Counted from the stretch's first letter, positions 9,299-18,563 are shown. The stretch is 57,650 nucleotides of DNA from Anaerolineae bacterium (GCA_022843745.1 JALHNB010000045.1:1-57650); one strand, 5' to 3'. Notes: generated by a model from the sequence alone, not told the origin. Numbers and translations: made by a program.

Positions 9299-11273
9299 TT
9301 TTTCTTACCTTCCCCCACATGAGCAAGCCAAGACACGCGAAAAAACTGAACCCCGATAAGATCGCCGACAACAGTGTCATCTGATTTAAACTGTTTACCG
9401 TCTGGCTATCGGGTAAATCCGGCCAATCCGAAGGCCAGGAAGGGGTGCTTTCAGATAACGAACTCGTGAAATCCTGATTGGCATAGACGTAAACGCCGTC
9501 AATCAAATCGACACGCCGCAGCCCTTCGTGCTGGATCGGATAGGTGGCAACCACATGATCGACCCCCCAGCCCGCTAGAATCTCGGTATCCGGCATGGCA
9601 TTCTGATTAGCTGTCAATATATCGTCGTCCGTTTGAATATCATCCAGTGGTGGCAAAATGACGCTGTATTTTGTCACAGGAATGCCGCTACCCTGTTCAA
9701 TCGCCTTCACCACGCTGCGCAGTTGGAACGGATCAACCCCGCCGAATAATTGCAAACCATAGCCTGCCGCCACTTGCTGTTCCAGGGTATAATTGGGCGA
9801 ATAAATACGCGACGCGCCATCGTTGACCAGCGAATCGACCAGCGTTTGCTGATGATTCAGCCATTGATCCGGCCCGCGCCATTCCAGCCACATGCGCCCC
9901 GTCCAGGCAAAATCGACGAACACTGCCAAAATCAGGAGGGTCGCTAATTTTTCTGGCGAGAGCTGGCTGTACAACGCCAGAATCAAGATCGCGCCCAGCA
10001 GTAACCCGACCACAATTACGCCAATGCCTATGGTCGCTTCGAGATCGCTCAAGACGATCAGCGTAAATCCGCCGCAAAACAGCGATGCACCCGCAAAACC
10101 AACCGTCGCCAGCCGTTTGAGCATCAATCGTGGCATCGTATTTTCCCGACGCAGATTTTCAATCGCCTTCATCAAAGCTTGCAAGCCATAACCTGCTAAC
10201 AGGCAGATGATGAAAACCACGACCAGCCATGCCCGCGATGGTACGCGAAACCATAAGAGGAAGGGAATCAGGCTGACCAGAAATGTCCAGAACGGGCTGT
10301 TCGCACCCAGCGCGTATAGCACCGCGACCAACGCCGCGATCAGCCAGAACACATGTTGACGCGGCGCGGAAAATGCCGCAATTCCCGCGAGAATCAGCAC
10401 AGGCAGTCCCAGATAAGCCATCGTTTCCGGGTTTCCGCCGTGTGGTGGCAGCACCAAACCGATCAGATTTCCGACTTCTAACGAGTACAACCCCGCATCT
10501 GCCGGGGTCAATTCCGCGCGGCTTAAATAGGGTCGCCACGCCAAAAGTGGCACGATCACCGAGAACGTCAGCAGCAAAAATATGGCTAAGGAAATTAAAA
10601 ATCGGCTGCTGATTTGCAAGCGCTTCGCCTGGATCATCTCCCACAAGCCATATGCCGCCGCCAGAGTCAACGCGAACAGGCTCAAGCGCACATCCGCTAA
10701 AAACAACAGCGCCGCGAAAATCGCCATGCTCAAAATATTGCCCATATAGGGGCGATCCTGCGTATCGCCCTTTCGAATAAGCGTTGTCACCGAACCCATC
10801 AGCCAGGGCCACCATGCCAGCGCGTAGACCAGATCAAGATGCCCTGCCCCCAGATGCGCGATCAATTTTGGCGAGAGCGCATAGGCCAACGCACTGAGTA
10901 AAGCGGCCTCTTCACGCATTTCGAGTATTCGCGCCCAGCGCCACATTCCCCATCCCGCAAGAAAAAGATGGAGCACAATCAGCACATTGAGATGAACAAC
11001 CGGTTCAAAAATCAGCACCAGCCATTGAAGCAGATAGGCGGTTTTATTCAGCGGATTCGCGGCGAACGGCTGCCCGCCCATAATCGTCTCACGCCACAAT
11101 GGGAATTCACCCTGTTCACTGATTGATTGCCGCAGATAGAGTGCCGCAGGCCAATGCGAGGTCGCCGCATCGGAATATTTTGTGTCCGGTATAAACGGCA
11201 AACCCTGGAAATTTATGCCAGTCAGCAGCAGAAAGATCGCTACCAGCGCGATAATGCCAAGCTTAATTCGCAT
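9291..11273 (-). CDS. Large polytopic membrane protein, YfhO/GT-C-like
   Basis: This 660-residue protein has about a dozen membrane segments. The first extracytoplasmic loop reads FPLWRETIMGGQPFAANPLN, which resembles the WNPY..G.P.AN loop of the downstream YfhO-like protein, so the two are probably distant homologs. A soluble stretch at about 490-620 precedes a final helix and a basic tail. It overlaps both neighbours (11 bases upstream, 8 downstream), so the three large membrane proteins were probably kept as one translational unit. I infer a glycan-related transfer function; no catalytic motif can be assigned with confidence. Confidence 0.6.
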   Translation of the reverse strand: MRIKLGIIALVAIFLLLTGINFQGLPFIPDTKYSDAATSHWPAALYLRQSISEQGEFPLWRETIMGGQPFAANPLNKTAYLLQWLVLIFEPVVHLNVLIVLHLFLAGWGMWRWARILEMREEAALLSALAYALSPKLIAHLGAGHLDLVYALAWWPWLMGSVTTLIRKGDTQDRPYMGNILSMAIFAALLFLADVRLSLFALTLAAAYGLWEMIQAKRLQISSRFLISLAIFLLLTFSVIVPLLAWRPYLSRAELTPADAGLYSLEVGNLIGLVLPPHGGNPETMAYLGLPVLILAGIAAFSAPRQHVFWLIAALVAVLYALGANSPFWTFLVSLIPFLLWFRVPSRAWLVVVFIICLLAGYGLQALMKAIENLRRENTMPRLMLKRLATVGFAGASLFCGGFTLIVLSDLEATIGIGVIVVGLLLGAILILALYSQLSPEKLATLLILAVFVDFAWTGRMWLEWRGPDQWLNHQQTLVDSLVNDGASRIYSPNYTLEQQVAAGYGLQLFGGVDPFQLRSVVKAIEQGSGIPVTKYSVILPPLDDIQTDDDILTANQNAMPDTEILAGWGVDHVVATYPIQHEGLRRVDLIDGVYVYANQDFTSSLSESTPSWPSDWPDLPDSQTVNSLNQMTLLSAILSGFSFFACLGLLMWGKVRKNG

Positions 11274-12879
11274 AAATCGTCACGCTGCCATAGGTAAAAA
11301 CAGCCGTCAATCCATCTGGGCAGGTTGTTTCGCCCAGTGCGCGTTCCTGCGGCCCAACAACGACAAAACGGATGTTATAACGATCCAGCAGAGCATCACA
11401 ATCGCCGGATGTGCCGCTATCGAACCAATCCAGCACCTGCTGCTGCTTGACCTCCGCATCAAGTGTTTCATAGGGGTGTCCGTAGACGACGCGCATTCCT
11501 GCCCAAGATGGCAACCACAAACTGACATTCTCGGAAGCCAATACGACATCATCCAGCCGCGCCCGCGCGTTCAGCCACTCGAAAGCAGCCACATAATCGC
11601 GCTCGAGAAATAAACCGCCTGAATCTTCAAGCTTGTTGACAACCAATTTCTGAAGCGGAGTCAGCAGAACCAGTAACGGCGTGAGCAGCATGAATGGAAC
11701 GACAAAGGCGAACAGACGATAGCGCCAACGACGATTGACATGCTGAAACCAGAAATCTTCCAATGATCGTGTTGCGAAATACACAATCGGGATCATCATT
11801 CCTACCGCAAACCGCCGTTGAATATTGGTTGGCAGATAAACCATTACCAGCATCACCAGCAGCCAGATCAGTATAAATTGGTCGCCATCCGCTTCGAACC
11901 GCCGCAGCGCCCGGTAAATACCCGGCAGCGCCATCAGCAGCGGCACACCCAAACCCAACACCAACGCCAGCGGTGAAGGGGCGGATGTCACATTCTGGCT
12001 GTTCCACTCTGCCATCGCCGGGTTATACATCACGACTGCCATGTAATAGGCTGCCATCGGCACCGCAGGCAGTACCACCACCAGCAGCCAACGCAGCTCG
12101 CGCATCGAAGGATAGCCAGCCCGAATCCAGCGAATCGCAACATAAAGCGCTAACCCTCCCCCAATGGGCACAAGTGCCTGGGGATATAAAAATGCCAGCG
12201 CCAGACTCAGAAGCACTGCGATCAAGCCGCCATTATTCACGCCAGGTTCTTCATCAGCACCGGGGCGGAAAGCCTCAATCACAATACTGGCTAGAAGCGC
12301 CAGGCAAGCCAGAGTCAGCGGAAAATGAACATTGACCAATGAGCTATAAAACGGAAAGGCTTCCGGGATCGACAAATCCGGCGTATCGACCATGCCGCCG
12401 GTTAAGGGCGCGTATAACCAACCCAGCCCTGAGCCAACCGCTAACAAAAGGAAAAAAATGCGCCGCGTCCGCAGCCGCATCCAGATTGACGATGCCAACT
12501 GATAAGTCGCCATATACATAAATAGTGATGCCGCCACCCGCGCCACGTGAAAGAGCGCGACCAGCGGCAGATTGGTCAGACGTGCGACATGTCCCAAAAT
12601 TGGGTAAATGACCTGGATAAATGCGCCACTATGATCTTCCGGTGTATGTTGAAAATGGACGAGCCACTCACGTTCCGAACCCAGCATCATTTTGCTCAGG
12701 TAAGTCGCGCCATCGCGGTGATTGTGCAGCAGACCCATGAACTGCCAATCCGCGCTAGGGACGTTTCCCAGGAACATTAACAAAAATGGCGTAAAGGCAA
12801 ATAGAACCAGCCCTACGCTGACGAAGATCACCCAGCGCCATTCAGACGGTGTGATATGAGCGGTGTAACCCGATTGCAT
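11263..12879 (-). CDS. Polytopic membrane protein of unknown function, GT-C-like topology
   Basis: This 538-residue protein has about ten hydrophobic segments, with a loop near residues 45-85 rich in His, Asp and Glu (FMGLLHNHRDGATYLSKM; HTPEDHSGAFIQ) between the first two. The arrangement, with acidic and His residues in the first outer loop and a soluble C-terminal domain (about 420-538), is typical of GT-C glycosyltransferases. No family signature is certain. AAGGGTGG lies about 5 bases before the ATG. It is the first gene of the minus-strand polysaccharide operon, divergent from the zinc-ribbon gene at 12992. Confidence 0.6.
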   Translation of the reverse strand: MQSGYTAHITPSEWRWVIFVSVGLVLFAFTPFLLMFLGNVPSADWQFMGLLHNHRDGATYLSKMMLGSEREWLVHFQHTPEDHSGAFIQVIYPILGHVARLTNLPLVALFHVARVAASLFMYMATYQLASSIWMRLRTRRIFFLLLAVGSGLGWLYAPLTGGMVDTPDLSIPEAFPFYSSLVNVHFPLTLACLALLASIVIEAFRPGADEEPGVNNGGLIAVLLSLALAFLYPQALVPIGGGLALYVAIRWIRAGYPSMRELRWLLVVVLPAVPMAAYYMAVVMYNPAMAEWNSQNVTSAPSPLALVLGLGVPLLMALPGIYRALRRFEADGDQFILIWLLVMLVMVYLPTNIQRRFAVGMMIPIVYFATRSLEDFWFQHVNRRWRYRLFAFVVPFMLLTPLLVLLTPLQKLVVNKLEDSGGLFLERDYVAAFEWLNARARLDDVVLASENVSLWLPSWAGMRVVYGHPYETLDAEVKQQQVLDWFDSGTSGDCDALLDRYNIRFVVVGPQERALGETTCPDGLTAVFTYGSVTIYAN

Positions 12880-12908
12880 TCTGCCACCCTTCGGTATTCG
12901 GACATCGC

Positions 12909-12938
12909 TTGCTCCACGATTCCGGCGCAGTGTATAAT
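12909..12938 (+). promoter_or_regulatory. Probable sigma-70-type promoter for the zinc-ribbon gene
   Basis: A consensus -10 TATAAT is at 12933-12938, and a TTGCTC at 12909-12914 could be the -35, with an 18-base spacer. This would place the transcript start near 12945, about 47 bases before the first possible ATG. The site lies in the 112-base gap between divergent genes. No equally clear promoter is visible for the opposite strand. Confidence 0.4.
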
Positions 12939-12991
12939 CTAAAGATAAACCATTTGGTAGCTTTTAAGAATTTACACTCATTGTACATCGC

Positions 12992-13729
12992 ATGAAAACT
13001 CGCGCTAGTGAGGCCACACTATTTATGAATCAAGCTGAAGCGTTATATCATCTCCAGGAAATTGAGTTGGGCGTTCTTCGCGCCCGCAAGCGCTTGCAGG
13101 AAATCGCTGCGGCACTGGCAAACAGCGAAACCGTTCAATCCGCCCAGACGCAAGTCGCCAACGCTCGCAAAACGTTGACCCCATTACAAACCAAAGCCCG
13201 CGATCTCGATCTGGAAATCCAGTCCACCATCCAAAAAGCACGTGCCACCGAACAGCATCTTTACAGCGGGCAAGTCAAAAACCCGAAAGAGATGCAGGAT
13301 ATGCAGCAGGAAATCCAATCGTTGAATAAACGGCATGGCGAATTGGAAAATCACTTGTTGGAAATGATGGTCGCTGCCGAGGAAGGCGAAGCCGCACTGC
13401 ATGAAGCCGAGGCAACGCTCACCGGTGTGACTGCCGAATGGGAAAGCCAGCATCAGGAACTTCTTGATGAAAAAAAGACGCTCGAAAAACAAGCCTCGCA
13501 GCTTTTAGAGCAGCGCAAGACCGCGCTTACCCAGGTTGAGCCGGGAAGTCAGAAAATCTATGACGCGCTAAAACCCAAGAAAAATTATCACGCCGTCGCC
13601 CTTTTAAACGGCAGTAGTTGCAGCATGTGTGGCGTTGACCAGACAATGGCGATTGAACGCGAGGCGCGGCAGGGGCAAAAATTGGTGTACTGTGAAAACT
13701 GCGGACGCATTTTGGTCTACCGGAGTTAA
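12992..13729 (+). CDS. Coiled-coil protein with C4 zinc ribbon (CT398/DUF164-like)
   Basis: This protein has up to 245 residues. A long charged helical region (about residues 15-185, heptad-rich) would form an antiparallel coiled coil. It is followed by a C-terminal zinc ribbon with CSMCG and CENCG pairs. This is the architecture of the CT398/HP0958-like family, which includes the flagellar chaperone FlgZ; in non-flagellated bacteria the role is unknown. Start choice is uncertain. The ATG at 12992 has no ribosome site, while the ATG at 13025 (MNQAEALYHLQ) has a weak GAGG 11 bases upstream and matches where family members usually start. The last codons lie within a 33-base tandem repeat. Confidence 0.75.
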   Translation: MKTRASEATLFMNQAEALYHLQEIELGVLRARKRLQEIAAALANSETVQSAQTQVANARKTLTPLQTKARDLDLEIQSTIQKARATEQHLYSGQVKNPKEMQDMQQEIQSLNKRHGELENHLLEMMVAAEEGEAALHEAEATLTGVTAEWESQHQELLDEKKTLEKQASQLLEQRKTALTQVEPGSQKIYDALKPKKNYHAVALLNGSSCSMCGVDQTMAIEREARQGQKLVYCENCGRILVYRS

Positions 13730-13786
13730 TCGTTAATTTTCCGTAGACATAATCGGAGCTAATCGTTAATTTTCCGTAGACGTAAA
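13721..13786 (+). repeat. Two 33-base tandem repeats across the stop codon of the zinc-ribbon gene
   Basis: Copy 1 (13721-13753) and copy 2 (13754-13786) both begin CGGAG and share TAATCGTTAATTTTCCGTAG, differing at a few positions. Copy 1 contains the last two codons and the TAA stop of the zinc-ribbon gene. Copy 2 has T to C in that place. The event is therefore a local duplication of the gene end. Confidence 0.8.
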
Positions 13787-13843
13787 ATGATGCTGTTTAA
13801 CGGTAAGATGATGTAATAGGAACTGATGGAAAGATTTGGTTTT

Positions 13844-13871
13844 GTAGGGGCGCAATATATTGCGCCCCTAC
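13844..13871. repeat. 28-base perfect palindrome (GTAGGGG hairpin family)
   Basis: The arm GTAGGGGCGCAATA is followed directly by its exact complement. This is the most perfect member of a dispersed intergenic family also found at 16728, 27801, 31235, 46679 and 57515. It lies in the 249-base gap between the zinc-ribbon gene and the STAND ATPase. As RNA it would fold into a long stem on either strand, but no T-run follows, so it is not a classical terminator. Confidence 0.85.
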
Positions 13872-13916
13872 CGGAAAAACGTGCAGGGGTTTTGCTAAAC
13901 TTTCCTGTATGTGACC

Positions 13917-13958
13917 TAAAAGCTAATCGCTAACGACTAAAAGCTGATCGCTATCCGC
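13917..13958 (+). repeat. Two imperfect 21-base tandem repeats
   Basis: TAAAAGCTAATCGCTAACGAC (13917-13937, key words AGCTAATCGCT) is followed by a similar unit at 13938-13958 (AGCTGATCGCT). The two share 16 or 17 of 21 positions. They end about 20 bases before the start codon of the STAND ATPase and just upstream of its ribosome site. Confidence 0.6.
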
Positions 13959-13978
13959 TTAAGTGTAAGGAGTGGCAA

Positions 13979-16687
13979 ATGGGCTTTGATCTACAAAATT
14001 TTGGTGTTGGTCTGGTTACGGGCTGGATAACGGCTTACGGTATCTATCGCTTCCGGCGTGTGATCGGCACAACCGTAGACGCGACACGCAACCGCGCCAC
14101 CAGCGCCCAGAGCTATGCCACACGCAGCGCTGATGGTCGATATATCAATGACCTGATCGAGCTTTGCGAGACGACGCACCTCGCTGGACGATTCACCAAA
14201 CTTTCTGAATTGGTCATTGAGCCGCGATTTTTGCCCGCCGCTGCCCTCGTTGCCCCAGTTGATGCCGATGATATTGTGCATGATGTATTTCATGTCGTCC
14301 CACAAATTCCCGACCACCCTTACCTGCACGCCATTTACAACCCGGAAACGCTGTCGATTGATGACCTTGCAGGCGGCAGCCGTATGATTGCCCTGCTTGG
14401 CGTACCCGGCAGCGGGCGCACGACAGCGCTTTTCTCGATTATCCTTCGCAGCCTGGGAAGGCTTCGCTTTGAGAAAATGATCGATAAGATTCAGCAGCGG
14501 CTCGACGCTGAAGAGGCAGCCCTTTCCGAGAAAGAGCGGGCGGCGCGCATCAAAGAGCGCAATAAGATTGAAGAACTTGCCAGGGAAAAACTCAGAGAAC
14601 AGCACGACATTAATTTCACCGTCAATCTGGACGCCCCACAGATAGCCTCTGGTTCGTCTTTCAGCCAATTTATGCCCGTTTACGTTCATCTGGCAAATAT
14701 CCAGTTAAGATCGGGCGAATATGGCGAACAAATTGACCCCGCCGAACCATTGGTGCGGGCCGTTCAAAACCAGGTAGGGGCAGTCACCGCCAAGAGCATC
14801 CCGCGCAATCTTTACAAGCGACTGACCAATGGGCAAGTTTTGCTCCTGGTAGACGGCTATGACGATCTGCCCGAAGCCGAACGTGCTGAAAAATTAGCCT
14901 GGGTACGCGCACTCACCACCGAATATGAAGGCAATTTTGTTATCCTCGCTGGCCCCGCGCAGGGCTACGGTGCGCTGACTCAAATCGGCTTCACGCCGCT
15001 GTTTTTGCGCCCCTGGAATGACGATATGCAGCAGCGATTTGTTCAGCACTGGACAGAAACGTGGCCGCAAATTGGCAGCAAAAAGCGCAAAGCTGCTCCC
15101 CCGCCGGATGATTCGCTGCGCGAACGCGCTCAAATCAACAACCGTGCGCTATCGCCAACCGACATGACGTTCAAAATATGGGCTACTTATGCCGATGATA
15201 CCGAAGCCGCCGGAACAGAAGGCTGGCTGCGGGCGTATGTGGCGCGATATTTGCCCGACGATCAGGCCATTGGGATGGTATTACCCCAGATGGCGCAGGC
15301 CGCAGCAGTTCAGCTTGACAATGGATTCGTCACGTTAGCGCGTCTGGAAGCATTGGCACGTGGTGCTTCGACGGTTTCGGATGATGACCTGCTCGATGCG
15401 TTGATGGAAAGCGAACCTGCCAAGCCTGCTAAATCTGGTAAAAAATCAAAAGAAGAACTCGAAAAAGAGCGAAAAATTGAGGAAGAGGCCAGCGCACATG
15501 GCAAATTGATCTCCATGCTGCGCAATTCCGGCCTCATCATCAGCTATCGTGGAAACCGCTATCAATTTCGTCACCCATTCGTCGCGGCCTATCTCGCCAG
15601 TTTAACATTGCGCGATGCCTCACCAGAAGCGCTGGCAGCAAAAGCGCTGAATCCAGCGTGGTCACAGGCCATCGCCTATGCCAGCTTGCACACCTCCGTC
15701 GAACCCGCTGTTCGTGCTCGTTTGAGCGCTCCGGCGGATGTGCTGAATAATCACATTTTCGAGGTTTCGCGCTGGCTGTCTTATGCCGGGTCGAATGCCA
15801 CATGGGGCGGCCCACTGCTTAAACAATTGGGAAACTTATTGATCGCGCCCAATCAATATCCGCTGATTCGCGAACGCGCGGCGGCGGCGCTCATCGGCAC
15901 TCGTGACAAAAACACGCTGTTCGTTTTCCGACAGGCTGCGCGTAACGCCAACGCCGATGTTCGACGGTTGGCATGTCTGGGGATGGGGGCCATCGGCGAT
16001 CCTGAAGCGATCAAAGACCTCCTGCCTTTGCTTGCAGACAAAATTGTAGACGTTCAATTGTCGGCTGTGATGGCACTTGGGGCGATTGGAACGGACACAG
16101 CATTGGAAGAAATGGTACTTGCGTTAACAGAAGGCTCGGAGCAGATTCGTCAGGCGGTAGCGGAAAGTCTGGCAGCCATTCCCGACGAAGGCCACCCTGT
16201 TTTATACGATGCGATTGCACACGAAGAAATGATGGTGCGGCGTGCCGCGGCCTTTGGGTTGCGCCGCGTTCGCACAAACTGGGCAGTTTCGGCACTTTAC
16301 AGAACTTTTCTGGAAGATGACCAGTGGTATGTGCGCTCCGCCGCGCAGCAAGCCTTCCAGGACATCCAGAATGAGGAGCATAAAGGGCCGCAGAACTATC
16401 CGGCAGTGGACTCGATTACCTGGCTGGTAAATTGGGCGGCAGCACACGGTGAAGGTGTGCCAGCAGGTGAAGGGGCGATTCAAGTGATGATGAAAGCGCT
16501 GCAAGAGGGTGAGCCAGAACTGCGGGCATTAGCGGCGCGGGCATTAGGTCAACTGGGTGAGGTTTCAGCCGCGAGATCGCTGTACGCCGCGCTGCGAGAT
16601 CGACAGGATGAGGTGAGAGCTGCGGCGCATCGTTCACTGGCGGATTTCGAGGCGCAGTTGGGTCAACCGCTGCCCGCGCCTGTGTAA
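13979..16687 (+). CDS. Membrane-anchored STAND/NACHT-like NTPase with HEAT repeats
   Basis: This is a 902-residue protein. One N-terminal hydrophobic segment (about 8-25) should anchor it to the membrane. A P-loop at 141-149 (GVPGSGRTT) has Arg where the Walker A Lys is expected. A charged coiled-coil insert (about 160-205) follows, then a Walker B-like VDGYDDLPEAE with D292 and a NACHT-type sensor region with FRHPFVAAYLASL near 530. A C-terminal array of HEAT repeats (about 627-895) has units such as DVRRLACLGMGAIGDPEAI and EVRAAAHRSLADF. STAND ATPases are switches that oligomerise after ligand binding, and the HEAT array would be the sensor (inference). AAGGAG lies 6 bases before the ATG. 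It stands alone between other genes, with no adjacent defence genes. Confidence 0.75.
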   Translation: MGFDLQNFGVGLVTGWITAYGIYRFRRVIGTTVDATRNRATSAQSYATRSADGRYINDLIELCETTHLAGRFTKLSELVIEPRFLPAAALVAPVDADDIVHDVFHVVPQIPDHPYLHAIYNPETLSIDDLAGGSRMIALLGVPGSGRTTALFSIILRSLGRLRFEKMIDKIQQRLDAEEAALSEKERAARIKERNKIEELAREKLREQHDINFTVNLDAPQIASGSSFSQFMPVYVHLANIQLRSGEYGEQIDPAEPLVRAVQNQVGAVTAKSIPRNLYKRLTNGQVLLLVDGYDDLPEAERAEKLAWVRALTTEYEGNFVILAGPAQGYGALTQIGFTPLFLRPWNDDMQQRFVQHWTETWPQIGSKKRKAAPPPDDSLRERAQINNRALSPTDMTFKIWATYADDTEAAGTEGWLRAYVARYLPDDQAIGMVLPQMAQAAAVQLDNGFVTLARLEALARGASTVSDDDLLDALMESEPAKPAKSGKKSKEELEKERKIEEEASAHGKLISMLRNSGLIISYRGNRYQFRHPFVAAYLASLTLRDASPEALAAKALNPAWSQAIAYASLHTSVEPAVRARLSAPADVLNNHIFEVSRWLSYAGSNATWGGPLLKQLGNLLIAPNQYPLIRERAAAALIGTRDKNTLFVFRQAARNANADVRRLACLGMGAIGDPEAIKDLLPLLADKIVDVQLSAVMALGAIGTDTALEEMVLALTEGSEQIRQAVAESLAAIPDEGHPVLYDAIAHEEMMVRRAAAFGLRRVRTNWAVSALYRTFLEDDQWYVRSAAQQAFQDIQNEEHKGPQNYPAVDSITWLVNWAAAHGEGVPAGEGAIQVMMKALQEGEPELRALAARALGQLGEVSAARSLYAALRDRQDEVRAAAHRSLADFEAQLGQPLPAPV

Positions 16688-16727
16688 TGATTTACTGCGG
16701 GTTTTTATCTATAGGCAACCGTTGATT

Positions 16728-16756
16728 GTAGGGGCAGGTCTGAGACCTGCCCTTGT
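16728..16756. repeat. GTAGGGG-family hairpin between convergent genes
   Basis: GTAGGG is followed by arms GGGCAGGTCT (16732-16741) and AGACCTGCCC (16743-16752) around a single base, then TTGTTT. The stem stands between the convergent STAND ATPase and oxidoreductase genes and could end transcription from the plus strand. The right arm lacks the terminal CTAC seen in other copies. Confidence 0.7.
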
Positions 16757-16809
16757 TTAGATACATGAATATTGACACTTATTTCAGTATCGTCGCCTTT
16801 TTAACCGTT

Positions 16810-18474
16810 TTAGCGCCCCTCGCTCAGATATTGATGAACGAACTGGACGGCAATCGAGCCTTCACCGACAGCAGAGGCCACCCGTTTGACAGAATTCGAG
16901 CGTATATCCCCCACCGCGAAAATGCCCGGTATGCTGGTTTCAAGCAAGAACGGGTCACGATCCGGTATCCATCCTTGCGGACGCTTCCCATTTTCCATCA
17001 ACCGAGGGCCAGTCATCACAAAGCCATGTTCATCCAGTTTGATCGCCCCTTCCAGCCATTTCGTACAGGGAATCGCACCAATGAAAATAAACAATCCACT
17101 GGCAGGCAAAGTTTCTTCGGCGTTCGTTTTAAAGTTGTGAATCGTCAGCGATTCCAGGTGGTCAGTGCCACTGACTGCGGAAATTTCCGATTCGAGAATC
17201 ACCTCGATATTGGGCATCGTTTCGATACGCTCGACCAGATAACTGGACATTTTGGCTGCCAGCGAACTACCACGCACAACCAACACCACTTTCGAAGCAT
17301 ATCCAGACAGATATATTGCCGCCTGCCCCGCCGAGTTGCCCGCGCCGACGATATAGGCTGGCTGATTACGGCAGGATGTGACTTCGGTGACAGATGCGCC
17401 ATAATAGATACCCGCACCTGTAAGTCCGTCAATGCCCGGAATATCCAATTTTCGATAGGTCAATCCGGCGGCGATCACCAGCGCATGACAGGAGATTTCG
17501 CTGCCATCGGCTAAGGTGATAATGCGAGCCTGACCTTCAAGACGCAAGTCAACCGCTTCCTGAGGTGCGAGAATCTCGACACCAAAGCGTTTGGCCTGTG
17601 CGCTCGCACGCCGCGCCAGATCCGCCCCACTCAGACCTGAAGGAAATCCGAGATAATTTTCAATGCGCGAACTGGTGCCAGCCTGACCACCCGGTGCTTC
17701 CCGCTCGATCATCACGGTTCGCAAACCTTCAGATGCACCATACACCGCAGCCGCTAACCCAGCGGGGCCACCACCCACAATTACCAGATCATAAAACGGT
17801 TGTTTAGCCTGTGTCGTCAGGCCAACTTTTTCAGCCACCAGCGCGGGCGTGGGATGCTGGATAACTTCGCCATCGGTCATGATCACGATAGGCAACACAG
17901 TGCGCTCCAGCCCAAATTGATCGAGGATGGCCTGTGCGCCGCTTTCCAGTTCAATATCAAAATATTGATAGGGGATATGATTTCGCGCCAAAAAATCTTT
18001 TAACTGGTGCGCGTCCGGCGACCAGCGATGACCGATAATACGAATGCCTTCAAACGGCGGGCGATAATTACCCTTCCAGTCTTCCAGAAGGTCATCCAGG
18101 ACCGGATAAAGTTTTTCTTCCGGCGGATCCCAGGGCTTGAGCAAATAATGATGCACTGCTGCTGTGTTGATCGCATGAATTGCAGCTTCCGTATCGGCAT
18201 AAGCGGTCAGCAACGCACGTTTGGCATCCGGGAAGATACGCATCGCTTCGGCCAGAAATTCGACACCGTTCATTTCGGGCATTCGCTGGTCAATCAGAAA
18301 CAGGGCAACTGGCTCATTGCGCTGCTTGAGTTCGCGCAAGGCTTCCAATGCGGCTTTGCCAGCGTCAGCCCGAATGATTCGATATTCCTCACCATAACGG
18401 TTACGCAAATCCCGTGTGACGGTTCTCAACACAACCGGATCATCATCTAAGGTTAGAATCACAGGTTTTACCAT
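16810..18474 (-). CDS. Response-regulator receiver / thioredoxin-like / thioredoxin-reductase-like fusion
   Basis: This 554-residue protein has three parts. Residues 1-125 are a receiver domain with acidic pocket D10-D12, phospho-acceptor D62 (LIDQRMPEMNG) and K113 (LLKPWD). Residues about 140-220 resemble a thioredoxin/glutaredoxin fold but have no CxxC. Residues about 226-554 are a class II pyridine-nucleotide-disulfide oxidoreductase, with GGGPAG (234-239, FAD), GAGNSAG (377-383, NADPH) and a C-terminal FAVGDIR FAD motif. The CxxC of thioredoxin reductase, expected near 358-366, is absent; only C368 is near. It probably moves electrons or senses redox under phospho-control; partners are unknown. 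No sensor kinase is adjacent. Confidence 0.85.
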   Translation of the reverse strand: MVKPVILTLDDDPVVLRTVTRDLRNRYGEEYRIIRADAGKAALEALRELKQRNEPVALFLIDQRMPEMNGVEFLAEAMRIFPDAKRALLTAYADTEAAIHAINTAAVHHYLLKPWDPPEEKLYPVLDDLLEDWKGNYRPPFEGIRIIGHRWSPDAHQLKDFLARNHIPYQYFDIELESGAQAILDQFGLERTVLPIVIMTDGEVIQHPTPALVAEKVGLTTQAKQPFYDLVIVGGGPAGLAAAVYGASEGLRTVMIEREAPGGQAGTSSRIENYLGFPSGLSGADLARRASAQAKRFGVEILAPQEAVDLRLEGQARIITLADGSEISCHALVIAAGLTYRKLDIPGIDGLTGAGIYYGASVTEVTSCRNQPAYIVGAGNSAGQAAIYLSGYASKVVLVVRGSSLAAKMSSYLVERIETMPNIEVILESEISAVSGTDHLESLTIHNFKTNAEETLPASGLFIFIGAIPCTKWLEGAIKLDEHGFVMTGPRLMENGKRPQGWIPDRDPFLLETSIPGIFAVGDIRSNSVKRVASAVGEGSIAVQFVHQYLSEGR

Positions 18475-18563
18475 AAATTCGCGTCTTTCAAGAGTTATCA
18501 GATTGTCGAAGCTGATCTAGTATAGCGAGTACGCAGCAGAAAATCCTAGTGACTTTCTTCACT

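Noticed and set aside
13844-13871. Classical rho-independent terminator
   Set aside because: The stem is strong but no T-run follows on either strand.
13721-13958. CRISPR array
   Set aside because: The repeats are tandem, few and without regular unique spacers; no cas genes are near.
16753-17514. Long plus-strand frame antisense to the receiver/thioredoxin-reductase fusion
   Set aside because: The minus-strand gene has exact FAD and NADPH motifs; the plus frame has none.
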